NCBI GenBank assembly: GCA_903830015.1
Contig: CAIKSH010000318.1
Location: 1-5,395 of the forward strand
DNA: 5,395 bases
Direction: 5' to 3'
DNA from: an uncultured Solirubrobacterales bacterium
GTDB lineage: Bacteria; Actinomycetota; Thermoleophilia; Solirubrobacterales; Solirubrobacteraceae
The translations under genes and the position numbers were made by a program. Every line of letters starts with the position of its first letter. The stretch's first letter is position 1. This document shows positions 1 to 4,795 of this stretch, piece by piece. The notes beneath the pieces are model-generated. The model worked only from the letters and a program-made list of their open reading frames with translations. It had not been told where the DNA came from and searched no databases.

Positions 1-194
1 AGGCCGACTCGACGGCCATCGGCGTGGCCGCTCTGGCCGCCGTGGGCTCCGGGCTGCTGGGCTCGGTGGAAGAGATCGGCGCGCTCGTCCAGGTCGGCGA
101 ACCGGTCCAGCCGGCCCTGGACGCATCGGCCCGCGAGGCCGAGCGCGAGCGGCGCCGGGCCTTCACCGAGGCCGCCGCCGACCTGGTTCGATAG
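1..194 (+). CDS. FGGY-family carbohydrate kinase (glycerol kinase/xylulokinase-like), C-terminal fragment
   Basis: This is the 3' end of a gene that begins outside the window; the reading phase starts at base 3 and the TAG stop is at 192-194, leaving 63 codons. The visible protein starts with ADSTAIGVAALAAVGSGLLG, followed by SVEEI and a charged C-terminal helix rich in Glu and Arg. This resembles the last part of FGGY kinases, where a (T/S)ALGAA-type helix of the second actin-like ATPase domain is followed by a short tail with an xPxxxxxxxYxxxY-type region. Family members phosphorylate sugars or polyols such as glycerol or xylulose with ATP in the cytoplasm. The catalytic Asp and the substrate pocket lie upstream and cannot be seen, so the substrate is unknown. 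The next gene starts 40 bases downstream on the same strand, but a GC hairpin lies between them. Confidence 0.68.
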   Translation, partial: ADSTAIGVAALAAVGSGLLGSVEEIGALVQVGEPVQPALDASAREAERERRRAFTEAAADLVR

Positions 195-213
195 GTGGCG
201 CGCAGCGCCCCAT
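191..213 (+). terminator. GC hairpin at the kinase stop codon, possible terminator without U-tract
   Basis: GGCGC (197-201) and GCGCC (205-209) form a perfect 5-bp stem with a GCA loop. Flanking GG/CC (194-195 with 210-211) and AT/AT (191-192 with 212-213) can extend it with two bulged bases. It sits directly on the stop codon of the kinase fragment. No run of T follows, so if it terminates transcription it is the U-less type reported in actinobacteria. It could instead only protect a 3' end, or be chance in GC-rich DNA. Confidence 0.35.
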
Positions 214-214
214 C

Positions 215-225
215 GAGGAGTAAGG
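215..225 (+). promoter_or_regulatory. Ribosome binding site of the FGE-fold gene
   Basis: A purine-rich stretch has GAGGAG at 215-220 and AAGG at 222-225. AAGG ends 9 bases before the ATG at 235, a good Shine-Dalgarno distance. This supports ATG 235 as the start and contrasts with other genes here, whose starts lack such a site. Confidence 0.6.
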
Positions 226-234
226 TCCGCCGTC

Positions 235-1491
235 ATGATCAATAAACGCCGTCTTCTCCCGTTCCTCGTCGTCACCATCGCCTCGCTCGGGCCGCTGGCC
301 GCCGCCGGCCACGCCGCCCCCCGGGGCACGGTCACCGTGTCGACCGTCTCGGTGGGTTCCCCGGGCAATCCGGCGATCTCAATCGTTCCCTTCACCGACG
401 CCGCCTACACCTCGTGCAGCCAGGTTCCTTCGGGCACCAAGCCCCCATGCCAGTCGATCGGCGCGGTCAAGTACCCGTACGAGATCGGCGAGCTGGAAGT
501 GACCGTCGGCCAGTGGATCACCTTCCTCAACACGGTCGACCCCAAGGGCCGCAACCCCTACCGGCTCTACGACGGATACGTCGATCCCCGGGCGTGGCCG
601 CAGTACGGGCAGGTGGCCCTGGTGACCAAGGCGGCGAGCGGCAAGCACTACCGCGCCGGATCGCCCGAGTGGCTCGACAAGCCCTACGGCTTTGCCGACT
701 TCCCGGCTGCGGCGCGGTTCGCCAACTCCCTCTACAACGGCACCGTGCTCTCCAAGGCCTCCGGAACGGCCAACGGCTTCTCGGTCACCACCTACAAGGT
801 GCGCCTGTCACCCCGATCGAGCACCGGCATGTACGACCTCAAGAACCCGAGCGCCAAGCGCGACCGCAAGTCCGGCTTCGTCATCCCCAGCCAGAACGAA
901 TGGGTCAAGGCCGCCTACTACGACCGGTCAACCACCTCCTACTGGAAGTACCCGACCAACCCGGGGACCTTCGGGAACGCACCGGACTACAACGCCGCCA
1001 CCGCGGTCGAGCCGCTGGCCACCCAGCTGGACTACACCACCGGGGACGTAACCAACGCCAATGGCTCGCCACTGGCCTCACTGATCGACGCGAACGGCAG
1101 CTACCCGAAGTGGTGCCCGAAGGCCGCCCAGACCTCGCCCACCACCTGCTCGACCGAGAACCCGTTCGGGCTCTCTGCCACCGCCTACCAGGATGTCTAC
1201 AAGGCCGGGCTGAGCACCGTCGGCCAGGCCCTCGTGCGCTCCCCCTGGGGCACCCTCGACCAGGGAGGCAACGCCGTCGAGTGGACCGACACGATCACCG
1301 CACCGCCGGCCGGCGTGCAGGGCAAGCGGGTCTGGCGCCGGCTCCACGGCGGCGTCTCCAACTCGACCTCCTACCAGCTCTGGCCGTCGGCCGTGGGGCT
1401 TCAGCCCCAGGACAACACGTTCTACGACCACGTCTATCCGTGGCTGGGCTTCCGCATCGGCGTGATCGGCTCCCTCTCCAAGGGGGACTGA
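235..1491 (+). CDS. Secreted SUMF1/FGE-sulfatase-fold protein lacking the catalytic cysteines
   Basis: The protein has 418 residues. Residues 1-28 look like a Sec signal peptide: Lys/Arg at 4-6, a hydrophobic core at 7-24, and a likely cut after the GHA at 25-27. The rest matches the formylglycine-generating-enzyme (FGE-sulfatase) fold: YEIGELEVTVGQW near 82-94, YGFADFPAAARFAN near 151-164, FVIPSQNEWVKAAYYD at 215-230, GGNAVEWTD at 344-352, the HGGVSNSTSY segment at 371-380, and a closing PWLGFRIG near 402-409. True FGEs carry two copper-binding cysteines in the GGSF-C-x4-C region. Here those places are Ser376 and roughly Leu382, so formylglycine formation is unlikely. The only four cysteines, 61, 72, 294 and 305, lie elsewhere and could form two disulfides outside the cell. 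The fold is also used by non-enzymatic and unrelated enzymes (EgtB, PvdO). Role unknown; a binding or surface role is inference. A good ribosome site supports the ATG. Confidence 0.82.
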   Translation: MINKRRLLPFLVVTIASLGPLAAAGHAAPRGTVTVSTVSVGSPGNPAISIVPFTDAAYTSCSQVPSGTKPPCQSIGAVKYPYEIGELEVTVGQWITFLNTVDPKGRNPYRLYDGYVDPRAWPQYGQVALVTKAASGKHYRAGSPEWLDKPYGFADFPAAARFANSLYNGTVLSKASGTANGFSVTTYKVRLSPRSSTGMYDLKNPSAKRDRKSGFVIPSQNEWVKAAYYDRSTTSYWKYPTNPGTFGNAPDYNAATAVEPLATQLDYTTGDVTNANGSPLASLIDANGSYPKWCPKAAQTSPTTCSTENPFGLSATAYQDVYKAGLSTVGQALVRSPWGTLDQGGNAVEWTDTITAPPAGVQGKRVWRRLHGGVSNSTSYQLWPSAVGLQPQDNTFYDHVYPWLGFRIGVIGSLSKGD

Positions 1492-1497
1492 CGGGCG

Positions 1498-1512
1498 GGG
1501 CGCCGGGCGCCC
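1498..1512 (+). terminator. GC hairpin after the FGE-fold gene, possible terminator
   Basis: GGGCGC (1498-1503), a CGG loop and GCGCCC (1507-1512) form a perfect 6-bp stem beginning 7 bases after the stop at 1489-1491. No T-run follows; the next bases are ACGCGATAAAG. It may separate the protein gene from the tRNA gene downstream. Its core (GGCGC, three-base loop, GCGCC) is the same as that of the hairpin before this gene at 197-209. Confidence 0.4.
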
Positions 1513-1518
1513 ACGCGA

Positions 1519-1524
1519 TAAAGT
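1519..1524 (+). promoter_or_regulatory. Possible -10 box for the tRNA-Gly gene
   Basis: TAAAGT fits the actinobacterial TAnnnT -10 pattern and ends 10 bases before the mature tRNA 5' end at 1535, which would give a leader of only a few bases. No convincing -35 hexamer is present 16-18 bases upstream, so the call is weak. Confidence 0.28.
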
Positions 1525-1534
1525 CTGGTCCAGT

Positions 1535-1608
1535 GCGGCTGTAGCTCAGTTGGCTAGAGCGTCTGCTTGCCATGCAGAAGGTCGAGGGTTCGAGTCCCTT
1601 CAGCCGCT
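1535..1608 (+). tRNA. tRNA-Gly (anticodon GCC)
   Basis: A complete cloverleaf folds by eye. The acceptor stem GCGGCTG (1535-1541) pairs perfectly with CAGCCGC (1601-1607). The D stem is GCTC (1544-1547) with GAGC (1557-1560), with GG in the loop. The anticodon stem TCTGC (1562-1566) pairs with GCAGA (1574-1578) around the loop TTGCCAT, which places GCC at 1569-1571. The T arm GAGGG/CCCTT encloses TTCGAGT, with one G-T pair. The discriminator base is T (1608), as usual for bacterial glycine tRNA. CCA is not encoded, so it must be added after transcription. The tRNA reads GGC and GGU glycine codons; GGC is very common in this DNA. The ZIP transporter start lies 35 bases downstream. Confidence 0.97.
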
Positions 1609-1631
1609 TCCCCGAACGCCGCGCCTGCGCG

Positions 1632-1637
1632 TAGCCT
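1632..1637 (+). promoter_or_regulatory. -10 box for a leaderless ZIP transporter transcript
   Basis: TAGCCT matches TAnnnT and its last T lies exactly 7 bases before the GTG at 1644. This is the typical spacing from -10 box to transcription start, so the first base of the start codon would be the first base of the mRNA. No Shine-Dalgarno sequence occurs in the 35 bases between the tRNA and this GTG, which fits leaderless translation. The -35 region is not recognisable. Confidence 0.5.
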
Positions 1638-1643
1638 CACGGC

Positions 1644-2390
1644 GTGGATATCCTGACCGTGTTCCTGCTGGCGACCTTCACGGCGCTGGCCACCGGCCTG
1701 GGCGCCCTGCCGGTCAGCTGGATCGGCCCGGAAAGGGTCCGCCGCTACGAGCCGTTCCTGCTCGGGGTGACCGCCGGCGTGATGACCGCCGCCTCGATCG
1801 GGCTCCTCATCGACCCGATCCGGGAGAACAAGGTCGTCCCGATGCTCGTCGGGATGGTCCTGGGGGCGGCATTCCTCTTTCTCGCCCAGAACCGCCTGGA
1901 GCAGCGCAAGGCCAGCGAGGACCCGGAGGTCGGGCGTCACATCACCCGTTCGATTCTCGTCTTCGCCGTGCTCTTCGTCCACAGCCTCCCGGAGGGGTTT
2001 GCCCTGGGCTCGGCCTGGGCCTCCACCACGGCCGGGATCGGGCTCTTCGTCTTCATCGCCATCTCGCTCCAGAACGTGCCGGAGGGGACCGCGACGGCGA
2101 TTCCGATGGCCCAGGCCGGCTACTCGAAGGCGCGCCAGTTCTGGGCCGCGGTCGGCACGAGCGCGCCCCAGCCGGTCGGAGCGGTGCTGGCCTTCGTGCT
2201 GGTGGAGGAGATAAACGCGCTGCTGCCCTGGTCGCTGGGCTTCGCCGCCGGCGCGATGTTCGCGCTGGTCGCCGCCGACCTGCTGCCCGAGGCCTACGGC
2301 GAAGGCCGGGGCCGGATGGCCAGCGGCGGCCTGGTCAGCGCCCTGGTCGCCATGGGCCTGCTGGCCCTGCTGCTCGCCGCGGTCGCCTGA
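1644..2390 (+). CDS. ZIP-family divalent metal transporter (GufA/BbZIP-like)
   Basis: The product is a 248-residue inner-membrane protein with about eight hydrophobic segments, near residues 3-24, 37-56, 65-81, 103-122, 128-150, 167-189, 194-213 and 227-247. ZIP proteins carry zinc, iron, manganese or similar ions into the cytoplasm. The signature metal-site helices are both present: HSLPEG at 113-118 in TM4 and QNVPEG at 143-148 in TM5. His113, Glu117, Gln143 and Glu147 correspond to the main-site ligands known from the Bordetella ZIP structure (His, Glu, Gln, Glu). Glu188 or Glu189 may supply the TM6 ligand. A short charged loop at 82-102 separates TM3 from TM4. The start is GTG, with no ribosome site but a -10 box at the right distance for a leaderless mRNA. 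The metal carried cannot be told from sequence. It converges with the RNase HI gene, one base apart. Confidence 0.9.
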   Translation: MDILTVFLLATFTALATGLGALPVSWIGPERVRRYEPFLLGVTAGVMTAASIGLLIDPIRENKVVPMLVGMVLGAAFLFLAQNRLEQRKASEDPEVGRHITRSILVFAVLFVHSLPEGFALGSAWASTTAGIGLFVFIAISLQNVPEGTATAIPMAQAGYSKARQFWAAVGTSAPQPVGAVLAFVLVEEINALLPWSLGFAAGAMFALVAADLLPEAYGEGRGRMASGGLVSALVAMGLLALLLAAVA

Positions 2391-2400
2391 CTCAGGCGGC
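2382..2400. terminator. Inverted repeat across the convergent stop codons, possible two-way terminator
   Basis: CGCCTGA (2384-2390), one C, and TCAGGCG (2392-2398) form a perfect inverted repeat built from the last codon and stop of the ZIP gene and of the RNase HI gene. In RNA it can fold as a 7-bp stem (2382-2388 with 2394-2400, one G-U pair) around a GACTC loop, for transcripts from either side. It has no T-tract on either side, so termination is only a possibility. Both genes end in Ala-stop (GCC TGA), which creates much of the symmetry. Confidence 0.35.
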
Positions 2401-2790
2401 GTCGAGCGTCTCGTTGACGATCGCGTCGGCCTCGGCGTTCTGCTCGCGGCGGACCGGGGTGAGCGACCAGTCGTCGAAGCGGGAGAGCTCGGCTGTCGCC
2501 TCGGCGTGGAGCGGCTTCATGTCGGCGTGCTTGACCTTGTAGCGGCCGTTGACCTGGTGGGCTATCAGCTCGGAGTCGTTGAAGATCTCGACCTCGGTGG
2601 CGCCCAGCTCCCGGGCCCGGGCGATGCCGAGCAGCAGCCCGCGGTACTCGGCGACGTTGTTGGTCGCCTCGCCGATCAGCTCACCGACGCGGTCGAGGAC
2701 CTCTCCCCCCTCTCCGGTGACGATCGCGCCGGCCGCCGCGGGACCCGGGTTTCCCCGCGAGCCACCGTCGACGTGAACGGTGACCCTCAC
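2392..2790 (-). CDS. Ribonuclease HI family protein
   Basis: The 132-residue protein is a single RNase H domain, which cuts the RNA strand of RNA-DNA hybrids in the cytoplasm using two metal ions. All four catalytic acids are visible: Asp8 in VDGGSRGNPG, Glu48 in NNVAEYRGL, Asp72 in FNDSEL, and Asp122 in QNAEAD. It is shorter than E. coli RnhA (155 residues) and has the compact QVNGRYKVKHADMKPLH segment at 79-95 instead of the basic protrusion, as in the RNases HI of some Gram-positives, archaea and plants. It starts with GTG at 2788-2790, overlapping the TGA of the upstream zinc-ribbon gene by 4 bases (GTGA), so translation is probably coupled. The frame stays open upstream, but that stretch is rich in Arg, Gly and Pro and is a shadow of the upstream gene. 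It is not the longer RNase H/phosphatase fusion known in mycobacteria. Confidence 0.92.
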   Translation of the reverse strand: MRVTVHVDGGSRGNPGPAAAGAIVTGEGGEVLDRVGELIGEATNNVAEYRGLLLGIARARELGATEVEIFNDSELIAHQVNGRYKVKHADMKPLHAEATAELSRFDDWSLTPVRREQNAEADAIVNETLDAA

Positions 2791-3557
2791 TGGGCCTGGA
2801 TCGCCGTGTGCAGGAGGCCGTTCTCGTCGCAGACCGCGTTGGGCCGACGCTCGGCCTCGCTCAGGTCGGCCAGCTCGGGGCCCTGGGCCACGAGCCGCGG
2901 CCCGGTGACCTCGTTGGCGAGGTCGATCTCGTACCGGTACCAGGAGAGCTCCCACGCGATCACGACGCTGACGATGCTCCCCTCGCTCTCGGACGGCAGC
3001 ACGCTCACCAGCGGTGCGCCCAGTGTGCGGGAGAGGCCGGCGATCGTCCTGGGCTGGACGCTCCCGTTGAAGATCTCGATCGCCCGGACGCCCTTCATGT
3101 CGGCGTTGGTCGGGATGGCGTGCACGCCGCGCTCTTCGCGATAGGGCGAAGGCGCAGACGGAAGCTCGAACTCCGAGGTCACCGGGTCGGGTGCCGGCCC
3201 GCTCACCGGCTCGAACGGGTCGGGCTGCTCGGCGGCGACCGGCTGGTCGAGCAGCGGCTCGGCCTCTTCGGGGACGAGCAGCTCGGGCTCCTGCTTGGGC
3301 CGGCGGCCCAGCAGACGTGAGCCCAGCGAGCGCCGGCCCTCCCGGCGGGCCCACCCGACCCGGCCGCGCGCCGGCGCCGAATCGGATCCTTCGCGGATCC
3401 AGCCCATCTCCACCGCACGCGGAACGCAGAGCTCGCAGACGACCTCCCGGCTGCCGGAATGCAGGAAGGTGTCGCTGCGCTCCCCGGGCAGGAGCCGCCG
3501 CGCGCAGATCGCACAGCTCTCCGTGCTCCCGGTGGTCTTGATCTGAACCGCCGTCAC
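2787..3557 (-). CDS. Uncharacterised zinc-ribbon protein with a conserved-looking C-terminal domain
   Basis: The 256-residue protein has three parts. Residues 12-57 contain two CxxC knuckles, Cys15/Cys18 and Cys41/Cys44, spaced as in zinc ribbons and followed by a short helix ending in GWIREG. Residues about 58-145 are a low-complexity linker, first basic (many Arg) and then rich in Pro, Glu and Asp, and probably disordered. Residues about 148-256 look like a folded domain with regular hydrophobic alternation and aromatic stretches (AIEIFNGS, VVIAWELSWYRYEIDL, LVAQGPELADLSEAERRPNA). I do not recognise this domain. There is no signal peptide or membrane helix, so it should be cytoplasmic; nucleic-acid binding through the ribbon is a guess. 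It starts with GTG inside a palindrome, has no Shine-Dalgarno site, lies 25 bases after the recombinase stop, and overlaps RNase HI by 4 bases. Confidence 0.8.
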   Translation of the reverse strand: MTAVQIKTTGSTESCAICARRLLPGERSDTFLHSGSREVVCELCVPRAVEMGWIREGSDSAPARGRVGWARREGRRSLGSRLLGRRPKQEPELLVPEEAEPLLDQPVAAEQPDPFEPVSGPAPDPVTSEFELPSAPSPYREERGVHAIPTNADMKGVRAIEIFNGSVQPRTIAGLSRTLGAPLVSVLPSESEGSIVSVVIAWELSWYRYEIDLANEVTGPRLVAQGPELADLSEAERRPNAVCDENGLLHTAIQAQ

Positions 3558-3566
3558 GGCGGATCA
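3544..3566 (-). promoter_or_regulatory. 23-base palindrome centred on the zinc-ribbon gene's start codon
   Basis: The arms CCGCCGT (3548-3554) and ACGGCGG (3556-3562) are a perfect inverted repeat around a single C at 3555. After one mismatch (3547 with 3563), TGA/TCA pairs extend it to 3544-3566, so 10 of 11 arm positions match. The centre falls on the last base of the GTG codon (3557-3555), and the outer arm touches the -10-like box. It could be a repressor operator. In a read-through mRNA from the recombinase gene it could fold as CCGCC-GUGAC-GGCGG, with the start codon in the loop. Confidence 0.5.
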
Positions 3567-3571
3567 AGTTA
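3566..3571 (-). promoter_or_regulatory. -10-like box before the zinc-ribbon gene
   Basis: On the minus strand, TAACTT (3571 down to 3566) matches TAnnnT, with 8 bases to the GTG at 3557. Transcription starting 7 bases after the box would leave a leader of only about two bases. No Shine-Dalgarno site is seen. This would be a second promoter inside the recombinase to RNase HI gene cluster. The -35 region is not recognisable. Confidence 0.38.
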
Positions 3572-3582
3572 GCGCGCCGCGC

Positions 3583-4524
3583 TCAGGCCCGCGGGTGGCT
3601 CTGTTCGTAGGCCCGGCGCAGCCGCGCGGACTCGACGCGGGTGTAGATCTGGGTGCTCGAGAGCTGCTCGTGGCCCAGCAGCTCCTGGATGGCGCGCAGG
3701 TCGGCGCCGCCGTCGAGCAGGTGGGTGGCGAACGAGTGGCGCAGCTGGTGGGGATGGACGCGGCCGGGAACCGAGGCGGCCCGGGCCCAGATCCGCAGGC
3801 GCCGGCGCACGTCGGCGCTCTGCAGCCGCCGGCCGGACTTGGAAAGGAAGAGCGCCTCTTCCTCGCCGGGCGCGGCCAGGGCGCGCCGGCCGCGTTCCAG
3901 GTAGGCCGTGAGGGCCCGGCGGGCCGGCTCCCCGAACGGCACGACCCGGGTCTTGGAGCCCTTGCCTTCCACGCGCAGCTCCTCGGAGTCGAAGTCGACC
4001 GAACCGGTGTCGAGCGAGACGATCTCCTCGGCCCGCAGGCCGCAGGCGTAGGCGAGCTCGAAGAGGGCCCGGTCGCGCAGCTCGAGCGGCGTCGAAGCCG
4101 GGATCCGGTCGAGCATCGCCGCCAGCTCGTCGGCCGGCAGCACCTCCGGCAGGCGCGAGGGCCGCTTGGGGGCCGGCACCAGCTCCGCCGGGTTCTGCTC
4201 GACCAGGCCGTGCTCGCGCAGAGTGCGAAAGCAGGCGCGCAGCGAGGCCAGCTTGCGGGCGACGGTCGAGGGCGCCAGCCCGCGCTCGCCGCACTCGGAG
4301 ACGAAGAGGCGGATGTCGCGGGCCGTGGTCTGCTCCGGCTCCACGCCGGCGGCCCGGGCCCAGCCGGCGAACGCCTCGAGGTCGCTGGCATAGGCGCGGC
4401 GGGTGGGCTCGGCCGAACCGCGGCGCTTCAGGTCGGCGTCGACCAGCTCCAGCGCCGAGCGCCACTGCGGGGTCAGCCGCTGCTCCTTATCCTCGGTCGT
4501 GGTGGGTTCTTTCTTCATCGACAC
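3583..4524 (-). CDS. XerC/XerD-type tyrosine recombinase
   Basis: The 313-residue protein has a typical length for XerC/XerD. An N-terminal core-binding (SAM-like) domain covers about 20-112, including EPTRRAYASDLEAFAGWA and STVARKLASLRACFR. The catalytic domain covers about 124-300 with the full active site: Arg164 (CGLRAEEIV), Lys188 (EGKGSKTRVVPFG), His259 and Arg262 (HPHQLRHSFATHLL), His285 (LLGHEQLS) and the nucleophile Tyr294 (TQIYTRV). Such enzymes resolve chromosome dimers at dif during division; related integrases move elements. The close match to Xer motifs and the plain neighbourhood favour the housekeeping role. I cannot separate XerC from XerD. The start is GTG 4524 or ATG 4518 two codons later; neither has a good ribosome site. 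The first 15 residues are Lys/Glu/Thr-rich. It heads the cluster with the zinc-ribbon and RNase HI genes. Confidence 0.92.
   Translation of the reverse strand: MSMKKEPTTTEDKEQRLTPQWRSALELVDADLKRRGSAEPTRRAYASDLEAFAGWARAAGVEPEQTTARDIRLFVSECGERGLAPSTVARKLASLRACFRTLREHGLVEQNPAELVPAPKRPSRLPEVLPADELAAMLDRIPASTPLELRDRALFELAYACGLRAEEIVSLDTGSVDFDSEELRVEGKGSKTRVVPFGEPARRALTAYLERGRRALAAPGEEEALFLSKSGRRLQSADVRRRLRIWARAASVPGRVHPHQLRHSFATHLLDGGADLRAIQELLGHEQLSSTQIYTRVESARLRRAYEQSHPRA
4488..4493 (+). promoter_or_regulatory. -10-like box for the small plus-strand gene
   Basis: TATCCT fits TAnnnT. In-frame GTG codons lie 5 bases (4499) and 8 bases (4502) after it, so a leaderless or nearly leaderless start is possible. 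The box sits inside the 5' coding part of the recombinase gene on the other strand. No -35 match is seen. Confidence 0.33.
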
Positions 4525-4795
4525 TCAGTCCGGCCAGGTGGCCACCGGCACCGGCCTGGTGGAGGCCGGCCTCTGCGATGCGGGCGGGGAGCCGGACCGC
4601 CCCTGGCACCGGATCAACGCCCCCGATGACGCCTCGACGATGTGGTACGCGGTCCTGCGCCGCCCGGAGCGCGGGATTTATCTGGGCACGCTCGTCTTTC
4701 GCCACGGCGACCACCATGCCTCCCTACTGGAGAAGGGCTGGGAGGAGATTCCCGTCGCGGAGATACTCGGCGGCGCCGGCGATCAGCCGATGTAG
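4502..4795 (+). CDS. Small uncharacterised protein, start uncertain
   Basis: I do not recognise this gene. The open frame ends at TAG 4793-4795 and gives 97 residues from GTG 4502. From about 4541 onward nearly every third codon base is G or C and the codon choice matches the neighbours, so I believe it is coding. The second half looks like a folded protein (MWYAVLRRPERGIYLGTLVF, then RHGDHHASLLEKGWEEIPVAEILG), with a possible metal-binding HxDHH-like cluster at 68-72. There is no signal peptide or membrane segment. GTG 4502 follows a -10-like box but overlaps the recombinase start by 23 bases on the opposite strand. Other starts are GTG 4538 (85 residues, no overlap), GTG 4559, or ATG 4640 (51 residues). 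Its end overlaps the end of the L,D-transpeptidase gene by 13 bases. It could also be a remnant. Confidence 0.55.
   Translation: MGSFFIDTQSGQVATGTGLVEAGLCDAGGEPDRPWHRINAPDDASTMWYAVLRRPERGIYLGTLVFRHGDHHASLLEKGWEEIPVAEILGGAGDQPM

Noticed and set aside
379..648. Minus-strand small frames opposite the FGE-fold gene (also 1078-1431 and 1295-1573)
   Set aside because: They have no motifs, no ribosome sites and shadow composition.
414..1544. A second long plus-strand frame inside the FGE-fold gene
   Set aside because: It is Arg/Pro/Gln-rich with no recognisable motif, while the other frame has a signal peptide and FGE motifs.
1550..2542. A 330-codon plus-strand frame running from the tRNA through the ZIP gene
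   Set aside because: It starts inside the tRNA and has shadow-like Arg/Gly/Pro composition; the ZIP frame has membrane helices and metal motifs.
2791..3567. Upstream extension of the RNase HI frame to a 391-residue protein
   Set aside because: The added part is Arg/Gly/Pro-rich without domain features and overlaps the better-supported zinc-ribbon gene; the GTGA overlap gives a natural start at 2790.
1535..4524. Genomic island: tRNA gene as attachment site with a nearby tyrosine recombinase
   Set aside because: No second copy of the tRNA 3' end is visible in the window, the genes between are ordinary chromosomal types with the same codon use, and the recombinase looks like housekeeping Xer.
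3583..4600. A dif recombination site near the recombinase gene
   Set aside because: I found no 28-base sequence with paired 11-base Xer-binding arms around a 6-base centre; GC-rich short repeats only.
3595..4629. A 344-codon plus-strand open frame opposite the recombinase
   Set aside because: The minus-strand frame has every tyrosine-recombinase catalytic residue; the opposite frame is Gly/Ala/Arg/Gln-rich and is open only because stops are rare in GC-rich DNA.
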